Source: Verrucomicrobiota bacterium
GTDB lineage: Bacteria > Verrucomicrobiota > Verrucomicrobiia > Chthoniobacterales > UBA10450
DNA length: 60,213 bases
Direction: 5' to 3'
Assembly (NCBI GenBank): GCA_003219415.1
Contig: QHOS01000033.1
Location: 1 to 60,213 of the forward strand
Shown here piece by piece: positions 6,537 to 14,913 of the stretch. Each line of letters starts with the position of its first letter. Position 1 is the stretch's first letter. The notes below the pieces were generated by a model. That model saw only the letters and a program-made list of their open reading frames with translations. It did no database searches and was not told the origin of the DNA. Made by a program: the position numbers and the translations under genes.

Positions 6537-9179
6537 ATGGCTCGCATACCACTGGCAAAGTTTTCCTCAACGGTTCTATTATTTATGATGGTCAATCTCA
6601 AAGCTGCTACGTCTGAACCCTCGCCCGTCATCACGTTTCCGCCGACCTCCGCGCACAAATGGATTTTGCCTAACGGACTGACGATTATTGTCCAGGAAGA
6701 TCGTAGTGCCCCCGTAGCCAGCGTGCAGGCATGGTGCGCCACGGGAAGCATCGACGAAGACCAGCATCTCGGAGCGGGGTTGTCTCACATTCTCGAGCAC
6801 ATGCTTTTCAAGGGGACGAAAACGCGAGGGAAAAGTGAGATCGCGCGGAAAATTCAGGACGTGGGTGGTTACATCAACGCATATACATCGTTCGATCGCA
6901 CGGTCTTTTGGATCGACGTTCCGAGAGATGGGGTTGTTACCGCGCTCGATATTTTGGCCGATGCGATGATGAATTCGACTTTGCCGCCGGAGGAATACCA
7001 GAAGGAGCAGGAAGTGATCCGGCGCGAGTTTGCCATGGGCATGGATGATCCCGATCGCATGTCTGGGCTGCTCCTTTTTTCAACCGCGTATCAGGTACAT
7101 CCCTATCGGTTCCCGGTCATCGGCGAGATCGAAATCTACAACCAGCTCACCCAAGAGCAGGTCATGCAGTATTACAAAACGCGCTACGTCCCCAATAATC
7201 TCACCTTCATCGTAGTGGGCGATGTCGATGCCGAAAGAGTGCGCCAACAGCTCGCCGACTTGTTCAAGCCTTACCCGGAGAAATCACTCCAGCCCGTATT
7301 CATCCCAGGGGAACCGCCGCAACTTGGCCGGCGCGAAGCGCATCAGGAATTTGCCACGGAGCTGACGCATCTCTCATTGGCATGGCACATCCCGGCGGTT
7401 ACGAACCCAGACGTACCCGCGCTTGATTTGCTCTCAACGATTCTCGGTGAAGGGCGCAGTTCGCGTTTGTACCGGCGCGTTCGCGAAGAGGCGGGTCTCG
7501 CGTTTCGTATATCGGCATTTTCCTACACGCCGGGGGATCCCGGTTTGTTCGGCATAGATGGTACAGTCGATCCAAAGAAACGCGAAGCAGCTGAGCAACT
7601 GGCCCTTCACATTGTTGAGGATGTAAAGCACGCTGGTGTCACTGCGGATGAACTTGCCAAGGCAAAAAAAATCATGCTCAGTCATCACCTGGGCGCGCTC
7701 ACGACCATGCGGGGCCAGGCGTCGGACATCGGCTCGAACTGGTTGCTCACGCGCAATCTGAATTTTAGCCGCGATTATCTTGATGCTGTCCAGAAAGTAT
7801 CGGCCGACGATATCAAGCGCGTCGCCGCGAAATACCTGACGGAAAACAATCTGACGGTTATCTCGTTGAATCCGAAAGGTTCGCTCGCCGCCAAAGCCGA
7901 GGGTCCGAAGGTCGCTGCCGCCGGTGAGATCCAGAAATTTGAATTATCGAACGGATTGCGTCTTCTGGTTCGCGAAGATCCTCGCTTGCCACTCGTGGCG
8001 ATGGGCGCTGTTTTTCGCGGCGGTCTTCTTGCGGAGAGTCCCCAAAACAACGGTATCACTCATTTGATGGCGAAAGTGCTGCTGAAAGGAACCAAGACGC
8101 GCACCGCTGAGCAGATCGCCAACGAGATCGAGGCGGTTGGCGGTTCCATTTCCAGCGATTCTGGCAACAACAGCTTTGGCGTATCGGTCGATGTCATGAA
8201 ACCCGACTCGAAACTAGGTGTGGACTTGCTCTCGGATGTATTACTGAACGCCACCATGCCGGAGAAGGCGGTCGCGCGCGAAAAGGAGATCCAGATCGCC
8301 GCGATCCAACAGGAGGAGGAACAACTGACGGCGGTCGCCCGCAACATCATGCGGCAGGCGCTTTTTCCGCAGCATCCTTACGCACTGCGCGGCAGTGGTT
8401 CCGTCGAATCCGTTAAGGGTTTAACACAAAAAGATCTCATCGAATTTCGTGATCGTTACGTGGTCGCGAAGAACGGAGTGATTTACGTTTTTGGAGATGT
8501 TAAAGCAGCTGAGGTCAAGCAGCTTGTCGAGCAAGCGCTGGGCAAGATGAAAACTGGCGCGCTTGCGCTAACTGATGCAAAGCCGTCCATGCCGCTAAGC
8601 AAACCGGAGACCGTCGAAAGCCGCAAAGACAAAGCGCAAGGAGTGATCATGGTTGGATTTCGGGGCGCGAGTTTGTCGAGTCCGGATCGGTACGCGCTGG
8701 AATTAATTGATGAAGCGAGCAGCGATCTGGGATCGCGTTTCTTTGTTCGCATTCGCGAGCAAATGGGCTTGGCCTATTATGTCGGCGCAAGCCAGATGCA
8801 AGGTCTTGTGCCAGGTCTCTTCGCATTTTATCTCGGTACCGACCCGCAAAAAATTGAGAAGGTAAAGACAGAGTTACTTGATGAAATTCATAAACTCGCA
8901 AATGAGGGGTTAACCTCTGACGAACTGGCGCGAGCGAAGAAGAAACTGATTGGCCAACAAGAAATCGCCAATCAAAGCAACGACGCTTTTGGTTATCATT
9001 GCGCGCTCGACGAGCTATACGGACTTGGATTTGATTATTACAAGCAACTTGAGCATGATGTGAACACGGTAACGCTCGAGGATACTAAACAAGTGGCTGC
9101 GAAATATTTTCGCGATCAACCGTATGTTTTGGCAACGGTGCGACCCCCGGAAGGTTCCGCAGCTGCGAAACAAAAATGA
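6537..9179 (+). CDS. M16 zinc peptidase, two fused M16 domains, second inactive
   Basis: 880-residue insulinase/pitrilysin-family protein, probably periplasmic: a hydrophobic N-terminus (SSTVLLFMMVNLKAA) suggests export. The first half carries the inverted zinc motif HILEH (residues 84-88), and the distal Glu lies in the EQEVIRREFAM helix about 75 residues later. Each half has the usual M16 catalytic-core plus M16_C pair. In the second half the motif reads HLMAK (near residue 511), lacking the Glu and second His, so that half should only form the clamshell, as in the paired M16B subunits where one partner is inactive. It probably degrades peptides released during export. DUF1844 follows 3 bases after the stop, suggesting co-translation. 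Confidence 0.92.
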   Translation: MARIPLAKFSSTVLLFMMVNLKAATSEPSPVITFPPTSAHKWILPNGLTIIVQEDRSAPVASVQAWCATGSIDEDQHLGAGLSHILEHMLFKGTKTRGKSEIARKIQDVGGYINAYTSFDRTVFWIDVPRDGVVTALDILADAMMNSTLPPEEYQKEQEVIRREFAMGMDDPDRMSGLLLFSTAYQVHPYRFPVIGEIEIYNQLTQEQVMQYYKTRYVPNNLTFIVVGDVDAERVRQQLADLFKPYPEKSLQPVFIPGEPPQLGRREAHQEFATELTHLSLAWHIPAVTNPDVPALDLLSTILGEGRSSRLYRRVREEAGLAFRISAFSYTPGDPGLFGIDGTVDPKKREAAEQLALHIVEDVKHAGVTADELAKAKKIMLSHHLGALTTMRGQASDIGSNWLLTRNLNFSRDYLDAVQKVSADDIKRVAAKYLTENNLTVISLNPKGSLAAKAEGPKVAAAGEIQKFELSNGLRLLVREDPRLPLVAMGAVFRGGLLAESPQNNGITHLMAKVLLKGTKTRTAEQIANEIEAVGGSISSDSGNNSFGVSVDVMKPDSKLGVDLLSDVLLNATMPEKAVAREKEIQIAAIQQEEEQLTAVARNIMRQALFPQHPYALRGSGSVESVKGLTQKDLIEFRDRYVVAKNGVIYVFGDVKAAEVKQLVEQALGKMKTGALALTDAKPSMPLSKPETVESRKDKAQGVIMVGFRGASLSSPDRYALELIDEASSDLGSRFFVRIREQMGLAYYVGASQMQGLVPGLFAFYLGTDPQKIEKVKTELLDEIHKLANEGLTSDELARAKKKLIGQQEIANQSNDAFGYHCALDELYGLGFDYYKQLEHDVNTVTLEDTKQVAAKYFRDQPYVLATVRPPEGSAAAKQK

Positions 9180-9182
9180 CCC

Positions 9183-9626
9183 ATGGCTGAAGTCCAGAAA
9201 ACCACGTTGAGCGGCGAGCTTTCGCAGCGCTTCATTGAATTTGTCGTGATGCACGCGCAAAACGCCGCGCTGTTTCTCGGCCAAATTCCAAATCCAAGAA
9301 CCGGTGAAGCGGAAGTGAACCTGGACCTGGCCAAAATGTTTATCGATCAACTCGCCATGATTCAGGAAAAAACGCGCGGGAATCTGACCAGCGAAGAGGC
9401 AAAAGTATTGAGTAACGCGCTTTCCAATTTGCAAATGGCATTCGTGGAAGCTTCGGGTGGCGCGCGACCCCAAGGCGCGCCTCAGCCTGAAACTCCGGAG
9501 GCCGCCCCACCACCAGCGGCAGCTGAGCAAGCAGCAAAATCGGAGTCCGAACCGTCAGCACCTAGCAAGTCGGCTGAGCCTGAGACGGAATCACGAAAGA
9601 AATTCACCAAGAGCTACGGGCCGTAA
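9183..9626 (+). CDS. DUF1844 domain protein
   Basis: 147 residues. The first 95 or so form a DUF1844 domain (landmarks FIEFVVMHAQNAALFLGQIP, DLAKMFIDQLAMIQEKT and NLTSEEAKVLSNALSNLQMA), a small all-helical domain of unknown function common in Acidobacteriota, Verrucomicrobiota and deltaproteobacteria. The remainder is a disordered Pro/Ala/Glu tail ending in Lys-rich residues. No signal peptide. Start at 9183, 3 bases after the M16 stop, so the two are likely one transcript. Confidence 0.85.
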   Translation: MAEVQKTTLSGELSQRFIEFVVMHAQNAALFLGQIPNPRTGEAEVNLDLAKMFIDQLAMIQEKTRGNLTSEEAKVLSNALSNLQMAFVEASGGARPQGAPQPETPEAAPPPAAAEQAAKSESEPSAPSKSAEPETESRKKFTKSYGP

Positions 9627-9940
9627 GCCATCATCCCCCCTTTGCAAACGCCAAGGTTGGCAACTAAAACGCAGTTTGTCACTGACGTTTAATATCGAGT
9701 AAGCCTTGGTGCGCGACGCTCGAAATCTTGCGCCTTCGGCGCTTGGCTTACGCATCGTCTTCGGAGAAGCCGATCCATCTTTAGCAAACGCAAGGTGGAA
9801 CATCGTTTTCGCGATCACGTCCTCTGTGTGAGAATCATTAGCGTGACCGAGTCTCGGCAACGTCCGTTTCGGTGAAACACCGAAACGAGCATGTTCGCCA
9901 CGGCGAGCCTCCTGTGGCGGACGAGACGCGGTACGCTGCT
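9627..9940. other. Gene-free spacer with a dispersed repeat
   Basis: Convergent spacer between the DUF1844 gene and mlaD. No open frame is convincing on either strand. It holds a degenerate repeat (core 9753-9777) shared with the spacer at 14707-14913, and a hairpin around 9868-9889 (tttcggtgaaacaccgaaac). No T-run terminator is obvious. Confidence 0.6.
9729..9777. repeat. Dispersed intergenic repeat, copy 1
   Basis: Contains tgcgccttcggcg (9729-9741) and a 25-bp core (9753-9777) with 24 of 25 bases identical to 14818-14842. The two blocks are in the same order at both sites but with different spacing (24 versus 18 bases from block to core). Flanks carry gcaaacg-caagg type words that also recur, so the whole element may be about 100-150 bp. 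Confidence 0.65.
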
Positions 9941-10963
9941 CTAACGGCTGCTCTGACGCGAATTGGGAGTCGAGCTTGGACGTGATCGTGTTCTAGCGGT
10001 CTTACGCACGTTGATGGCTCCCTGACCAGGAGCGGGAGTCGGTGATGCTTCGGCGTACTTTTTTGTCGTGGGCCAGATTAAACGCCACGGCTGAGTTTTG
10101 ATTGTCTCGCTGAATTGCTTGATGTTTTCGCCGGCTGGCCCGAGCTCAGTCGTCGCGACCTTTAGTTTCTCTGACGAGTTTCGCAGGTTTCGCAGCGTGA
10201 CCTCGATGTTGTCGTTCTCTGTGAGACTGGTGCTAATCTTTTCGATGTTGGTAAGCGAATGTGAAAGCGCGCTGTCGGGCGCGGTCAAATCGGAGAGATG
10301 TTGCCCGAACGTCTTGAACTGTCCGAGCGCAAGGGTCAGCTCTGAGTTTTCGTCGGTGAGACGATTAATGTTTTGCGCGGTCTGCTGAAGGTCTTTCATC
10401 GTATTGGTTGCTTCGGCCGCAACCGGCTTGATGACTTCCAGCATTTTGGCCGCGGCTTCGCCCAGATCGGGCGTGCGTTCTCCGGCGAATATCTCGCCGT
10501 CTTTCGCGCGTCCGGATTTCTCAGTGCCTTGGGTGATGTCGATGGCCATGTCGCCAAGCAATCCCAGCTGTATCATTCGTGTTTTGGCATCGCGATAGAC
10601 CTTCGCATTTTTGTCCACCTGAACATCGATGCGAACTTCAAATCTGGGTTTGCCCGGCGTCGGAGAGGGGTTGGGACCGGCGTTGGGTTCGGATGGCTTA
10701 ATTGCGGCGGCAGCTTCCTCTGCCCGTTTTTCTTCTTCGGGCGAGACCGGTGAATACAGCTTCTGGACTTGTCCAATCTTGCGACCGGCGAGCATCACCG
10801 GAGCTCCCTGTTTAATTCCAACCGCGTTATCAAAGTAAATCTTGTAGGTCACAAGCGGCCGGAATAATCCCGGTGCGCCAAGCAACACCAGAAGGAAAGC
10901 GACTACCGCGATCGTTCCGATCACGAGCAGACCAGTCATGATTTCATTTCTTTGTAATTGCAT
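9941..10963 (-). CDS. mlaD: MlaD-like MCE domain lipid-transport protein
   Basis: 340 residues. One N-terminal membrane anchor (TGLLVIGTIAVVAFLLVLLG, about residues 10-30) is followed by the MCE/MlaD domain (VTYKIYFDNAVGIKQGAPVM at residues 38-58 and onward), then a helical periplasmic region with heptads and a Ser/Thr/Pro-rich tail. MlaD forms hexameric rings that carry phospholipids between inner and outer membrane with MlaE and MlaF. A Pro-rich insert (NAGPNPSPTPGKP) interrupts the MCE domain around residue 100. Start ATG 10963 overlaps the end of mlaF by 20 bases; ATG 10939 is the alternative. MlaA, MlaB and MlaC are not in the window. Confidence 0.87.
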   Translation of the reverse strand: MQLQRNEIMTGLLVIGTIAVVAFLLVLLGAPGLFRPLVTYKIYFDNAVGIKQGAPVMLAGRKIGQVQKLYSPVSPEEEKRAEEAAAAIKPSEPNAGPNPSPTPGKPRFEVRIDVQVDKNAKVYRDAKTRMIQLGLLGDMAIDITQGTEKSGRAKDGEIFAGERTPDLGEAAAKMLEVIKPVAAEATNTMKDLQQTAQNINRLTDENSELTLALGQFKTFGQHLSDLTAPDSALSHSLTNIEKISTSLTENDNIEVTLRNLRNSSEKLKVATTELGPAGENIKQFSETIKTQPWRLIWPTTKKYAEASPTPAPGQGAINVRKTARTRSRPSSTPNSRQSSR

Positions 10964-11732
10964 CGAGGCTGCCTTCCAGGATTGGACCTTCAGTGCTTCC
11001 GCTCACGAACTGCGCGACCACAGGATTTTTGGATTGTTTAAATTCTTCAGGTTCGGCTTCTTCAATAATTTTCCCCTGATACAACATAGCCATTCGCGTC
11101 GCGATGCGAAAGGCGCTGTCCATTTCGTGCGTTGCGGTGATGGACGTGACCTTGGATTTCTCGCTGAGGCTGATAATTAATTCGTCGATCACCGAGGCAA
11201 TGACTGGGTCAAGGCCAGCCGATGGCTCGTCCAATAGGATCAATTCGGGCTCAAGCACGAGGGCGCGCGCAAGGGCGACGCGTTTTCGCATGCCGCCGCT
11301 CAACTCCTCCGGCAACAGCTCTTTGGAATCCTCCATCCCAACAAGCTCGAGTTTTTCATCGACAATCCTATCAATCTCACTGCCCGATTTATCAGTAAGC
11401 TCTTCCAGTGGGAGGGCAACGTTATCGCGCACATTGCGCGAACTCAGCAGTGCCGAATACTGATAAACCATGCCAATGTGTTGTCGTACCTGCTGAAGCT
11501 TCCGGCGTCGCAGCCGCGTGATTTCAAAGCGCTTGAAGAAAATCGAGCCGGAATCGGGACGAAGCGTGCCGAGAATCAATCGCAAAATCGTGCTCTTACC
11601 ACTGCCGCTCTGACCCATGATGACCAGGCGTTCCTGCGGCTCGACCTTGAGCGAAACACCGTCGAGCACTTTCTTTTCCTCGAACTGCATATGCACATCG
11701 CGCAGTTCGACCATGTCAACCGGGGTGCTCAC
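10944..11732 (-). CDS. mlaF: MlaF-like ABC transporter ATPase
   Basis: 262 residues, cytoplasmic ATPase of the Mla-type lipid transporter. Walker A is GQSGSGKST (about residues 38-46), the signature is LSGGMRKRVALARAL (about 143-157), Walker B is LILLDEPSAGLD, and the H-loop His lies in TATHEMDSAF. These are the standard ABC motifs, and the signature form with GGM-RKR is typical of MlaF. Start is GTG at 11732 in a GTGA overlap with the mlaE stop, which indicates translational coupling; its own stop lies inside mlaD. It energises movement of lipid through MlaE into or out of the MlaD ring. Confidence 0.93.
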   Translation of the reverse strand: MSTPVDMVELRDVHMQFEEKKVLDGVSLKVEPQERLVIMGQSGSGKSTILRLILGTLRPDSGSIFFKRFEITRLRRRKLQQVRQHIGMVYQYSALLSSRNVRDNVALPLEELTDKSGSEIDRIVDEKLELVGMEDSKELLPEELSGGMRKRVALARALVLEPELILLDEPSAGLDPVIASVIDELIISLSEKSKVTSITATHEMDSAFRIATRMAMLYQGKIIEEAEPEEFKQSKNPVVAQFVSGSTEGPILEGSLDAITKK

Positions 11733-12553
11733 GTCGGGTAAAAGGTGGTGTAAACGACGTTGTAGAGTGTATCAAAGCCGATCACCGCTGTGATCGCAGT
11801 GACGACGCTGGAGGTTGTCGATGTGCCAACCCCGGCGGCACCACCTTTCACTGTCAGGCCCCGGTAGCAAGCGATTGCGGCGATGAGGAGACCGAACAGA
11901 AAGCTCTTCAAAATGCCGGTGATAATGTCGCGGATGAGCAATGAATCTTTCACCAGATCGAGAAAATAGGGAAAGGCGATACTGAAATAGGCTTTGCAGA
12001 CGAGGCTGCTCGCCAAAACGGCTGCCATGTTCGAAACCGTCGATAGACACGGCATCAGCAGAAACAGCGCAAGCATTCGCGGCGCGACGAGGAAACGGAG
12101 CGGGCCGATGCCCATCGCCTCAATCGCCTCGACCTCTTCGGAAACTTGCATTGTGCCGAGTTCCGCCGTAAAGGCCGCCCCGATGCGCGCCGCGAGCATG
12201 ATACCGGTGAGCAAGGGGCCGAGCTCGCGCGTAAAAGCAATTGCCACCAGACCGGGGATCAGCCGTTCTGTTCCGAAGCGTTGCAACTGGTAGCCGGTCA
12301 ACAGCGCCATGGTGAGGCCGAGGAAAAAGGAAACCAGTCCCACCAACGGCACCGAATCCACACCGGCACGTTCGGTATGGCGAAAGAAACTGACGGCACG
12401 AAACGGGACGCGCCCGTGTTGAATCCGCTCGAAGGTTTCTTCGAACGTGTTCACAATGAACCAGAACACGCCGCCTACTTCGCGAAGAAAATAGCGCGTG
12501 GCATGGCCGATTCCCTCGGCAATCAAAACGGGGGGCGGTTCAGTGTTCGCCAT
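11729..12553 (-). CDS. mlaE: MlaE-like ABC transporter permease
   Basis: 274 residues with about five to six membrane segments. The conserved MlaE core is visible: FTRELGPLLTGIMLAARIGA then AELGTMQVSEEVEAIEAMGI, which contains the Glu-rich coupling helix that docks on MlaF. It forms the membrane part of the Mla-type transporter. First gene of the mlaE-mlaF-mlaD run, read leftwards; ATG 12553. The gap to the divergent asparaginase gene (12554-12726) should hold both promoters. Confidence 0.92.
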   Translation of the reverse strand: MANTEPPPVLIAEGIGHATRYFLREVGGVFWFIVNTFEETFERIQHGRVPFRAVSFFRHTERAGVDSVPLVGLVSFFLGLTMALLTGYQLQRFGTERLIPGLVAIAFTRELGPLLTGIMLAARIGAAFTAELGTMQVSEEVEAIEAMGIGPLRFLVAPRMLALFLLMPCLSTVSNMAAVLASSLVCKAYFSIAFPYFLDLVKDSLLIRDIITGILKSFLFGLLIAAIACYRGLTVKGGAAGVGTSTTSSVVTAITAVIGFDTLYNVVYTTFYPT

Positions 12554-12613
12554 GGACGAGAAGTTGCCTCACTTCGCCATTGGGAAAAGCGCAAAGTATT
12601 AAGGCGTTAAGAT

Positions 12614-12637
12614 GTTAAACGGGTTACAAAGTCAAAA
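12614..12637. repeat. Dispersed A/T-rich intergenic repeat, copy 1
   Basis: A 24-base word (gttaaacgggttacaaag then tcaaaa) matches 29392-29415 at 21 of 24 positions. It lies in the spacer between mlaE and the asparaginase gene, among other gttaa/ttaac words (12600-12665) that can pair with each other. Confidence 0.55.
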
Positions 12638-12726
12638 CGGAGGCACGATTTAACGGTTTAACCGATAACGCCCAGCCGAAAGTTTTCGACGCTCAGCCTG
12701 TGAACGTTAAAATCAACAGACATTAA

Positions 12727-13815
12727 ATGAGAGCTTTCAAATTGTTTCGCATAACGAATTGCTTCTTTGCCGTCCTACTATTTAGTGCGGGGGCGCTGGC
12801 GGCGGCTCCAGAGCAATCACCTCCGGCGGAGGGTTCTAGCGAACGAAACCCAGATCATCAACCGAACATGGAAATGAAGAAAATTGGACTCGCGATCCAC
12901 GGCGGCGCCGGCACGATCGAGCGAAGCAATATGACGCCGGAACGGGAGCGCGAATTTCGTGCCGGGCTGGAACGCGCACTCACGGCTGGTTACGAAATTC
13001 TCAAGCGCGGCAGCTCGAGTCTCGACGCGACAGAGGCCGCTGTGCGCACGCTCGAAGACGATCCGCATTTTAACGCAGGCAAGGGTTCAGTGTTCACAAG
13101 CGCCGGAACCAACGAGATGGACGCAGCGATCATGGACGGGAAAACGCTCGCTGCCGGCGCGGTCGCTTCTTTGAAGCACGTCAAAAGTCCCATCAGCCTT
13201 GCCCGGCTGGTGATGGAAAAATCCGGACACGTCATGATGGATAGCGAAGGCGCAGAGGCGTTCGCGAAAGAGAACGGGATTGAACTGGTCGATCAGAAAT
13301 ATTTTTTTACACAGGACCGCTGGGATGCTTTGCAGAAGATCAAGGCTGCTGAAAAAAATCACACGAGCGGCGGCGGAAAGGCCTTTCTGATTACCGATCA
13401 AGATCGGCACGGCACGGTGGGAGCAGTAGCGTTGGATCAAAACGGGAATCTTGCCGCAGCGACTTCAACCGGTGGGACAACCAACAAGCGGCCGGGACGC
13501 ATTGGCGATACGCCAGTCATCGGCGCAGGCACTTACGCAAACAATGCCACCTGCGCAGTTTCCGCGACCGGCGATGGTGAATATTTTATCCGCGCAACGG
13601 TTGGGCGCGATGTTTCCGCGTTGATGGAATATCGCGGGATGTCGCTGAAAGATGCTGCGCAAGCGGCGCTCGACAAGGTCGCGAAACTTGGCGGCAACGG
13701 AGGACTGATCGCAATCGATCACCAAGGGAATGTCACGTTGCCATTCAATACTTCAGGAATGTATCGCGGCTACGTCGATGCGAATGGCAAGTTTGCTATT
13801 GAAATTTACAGGTAG
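12727..13815 (+). CDS. Isoaspartyl peptidase / type III L-asparaginase (Ntn hydrolase)
   Basis: 362 residues. A signal peptide (about 1-26, LFSAGALAAAPE) implies export. The asparaginase_2 domain starts near residue 55 (KKIGLAIHGGAGTIERS). The proenzyme is expected to cleave itself before Thr230 in the HGTVGAVALD motif, exposing the nucleophile; the downstream STGGTTNKRPGRIGDTPVIG segment forms the substrate site. These enzymes remove beta-aspartyl residues from peptides and also hydrolyse asparagine. All family landmarks are intact and the length is normal. It is transcribed away from mlaE. Confidence 0.93.
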   Translation: MRAFKLFRITNCFFAVLLFSAGALAAAPEQSPPAEGSSERNPDHQPNMEMKKIGLAIHGGAGTIERSNMTPEREREFRAGLERALTAGYEILKRGSSSLDATEAAVRTLEDDPHFNAGKGSVFTSAGTNEMDAAIMDGKTLAAGAVASLKHVKSPISLARLVMEKSGHVMMDSEGAEAFAKENGIELVDQKYFFTQDRWDALQKIKAAEKNHTSGGGKAFLITDQDRHGTVGAVALDQNGNLAAATSTGGTTNKRPGRIGDTPVIGAGTYANNATCAVSATGDGEYFIRATVGRDVSALMEYRGMSLKDAAQAALDKVAKLGGNGGLIAIDHQGNVTLPFNTSGMYRGYVDANGKFAIEIYR

Positions 13816-13854
13816 GTTCGGGATTCGTTGAACCGTTGAAGCGGAAAACAGGAT

Positions 13855-13946
13855 TGTCATTCTGAGCGAAGGGAAGAATCTCTGGTTGTTTTCCGGCCGC
13901 GCTGAAAGTGATAATCAGAGATGGTTTCGCTTCGCTCAACATGACA
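13855..13946. repeat. GTCAT-type hairpin repeat, copy 1 (complete)
   Basis: Left arm 13855-13885 (tgtcattctgagcgaag...) and right arm 13915-13946 form an imperfect inverted repeat of about 31 bp with a 29-base loop. Similar elements lie at 25028-25117 and 58106-58190, with half-copies at 34739 and 59351. All are between genes. Confidence 0.8.
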
Positions 13947-13992
13947 TTCGCACAATGGCGTTGTGACGCTTCAACCCTTTAACGTTTATACG

Positions 13993-14706
13993 ATGCTTCC
14001 ACCCTTTTCCGTCGTTATTCCCTGTTTCAATGAGGCGGCGCGTATTGGAGAAACGCTTCGCCTCACGCTCGATTATCTCAACGCTAACGCGCCGGAGAGT
14101 GAATTGATCGTCGTGAATGACGGATCAACTGATGCGACTGCGGCGATTGCGCGTGAAAGATTGAAGGATGCCAAGATCGAAACGCGCTTGCTCGAGAATT
14201 TTCCAAATCGCGGCAAAGGCGCCGCGGTTCGTTCTGGATTACTTGCCGCGAGAAAACCAATCGGCCTGTTTTTCGATGCCGATCTTTCCACGCCTCTGGG
14301 AGAGACGCCGAAATTGATCGAGCCGATTGCAAATGGCGAGGTCGACATTGCATTTGGGTCGCGTGCCCTGGATCGCGGACTGATTGGCATCCATCAGCCG
14401 TGGCGGCGTGAGCAGGCTGGTCGCGCGTTCAACTTGCTCGTCCGCATCGCGACTGGGCTGCCGTTCTGGGATACGCAATGCGGATTCAAGGCTTTTCGTC
14501 TCGATGTGTGCCGCCCAATTCTGGAGGCCGCTCGCCTGGACGGGTTCGCCTTCGATGTCGAACTGCTTTATCTGGCCCAGCGTGCCGGATTGCGAATCCG
14601 TGAAATTCCGGTGCGCTGGAACCACGCTGAGGGTAGCAAAGTCAGTTTTTTTCGCGATAGCTTGCGAATGTTGCGGGAAGTGATCGCGCTGAGAGCGCGC
14701 GCGTAA
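13993..14706 (+). CDS. Family 2 glycosyltransferase, polyprenyl-phosphate sugar synthase type
   Basis: 237 residues from ATG 13993; a GTG at 13963 would add ten residues that look like translated spacer. GT2 landmarks are all present: VVIPCFNEAARI at the start, VNDGSTDATAA (nucleotide-binding DGS), RGKGAAVRSG, and the metal-binding DxD-type FFDADLSTP. The later GSRALDRG, FWDTQCGFKAFR and EIPVRWNH segments match the dolichyl-phosphate glucosyltransferase/DPM1-like branch, which transfers a sugar from a nucleotide to a polyprenyl phosphate at the membrane. There are no C-terminal membrane helices, so it is a soluble, peripheral form. The acceptor is inferred from family only. Confidence 0.87.
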   Translation: MLPPFSVVIPCFNEAARIGETLRLTLDYLNANAPESELIVVNDGSTDATAAIARERLKDAKIETRLLENFPNRGKGAAVRSGLLAARKPIGLFFDADLSTPLGETPKLIEPIANGEVDIAFGSRALDRGLIGIHQPWRREQAGRAFNLLVRIATGLPFWDTQCGFKAFRLDVCRPILEAARLDGFAFDVELLYLAQRAGLRIREIPVRWNHAEGSKVSFFRDSLRMLREVIALRARA

Positions 14707-14799
14707 TTTCTTTGCTGCGTGGTGACGTTCCAAGGTTCGCAAAAGCTGCGGCTTGCCATCAGACGCACTTTGCGTGCAACATCCCGTGGAATACATCAC

Positions 14800-14842
14800 T
14801 GCGCCTTCGGCGACTGACATCGTCTTCAGAGAAGCCGATCCA
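14800..14842. repeat. Dispersed intergenic repeat, copy 2
   Basis: Holds tgcgccttcggcg (14800-14812) and the 25-bp core (14818-14842) that differs by one base from 9753-9777. Around it, ttccaagg (14738-) and ccttggaa (14843-) are complementary, so the copy can fold into a long hairpin. Confidence 0.65.
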
Positions 14843-14913
14843 CCTTGGAAAGTTTCGCGAGAACTTTTCTTTCTCGCGTCGGCACCTAAATTAATTGCTC
14901 GACTCTTGCCTTT

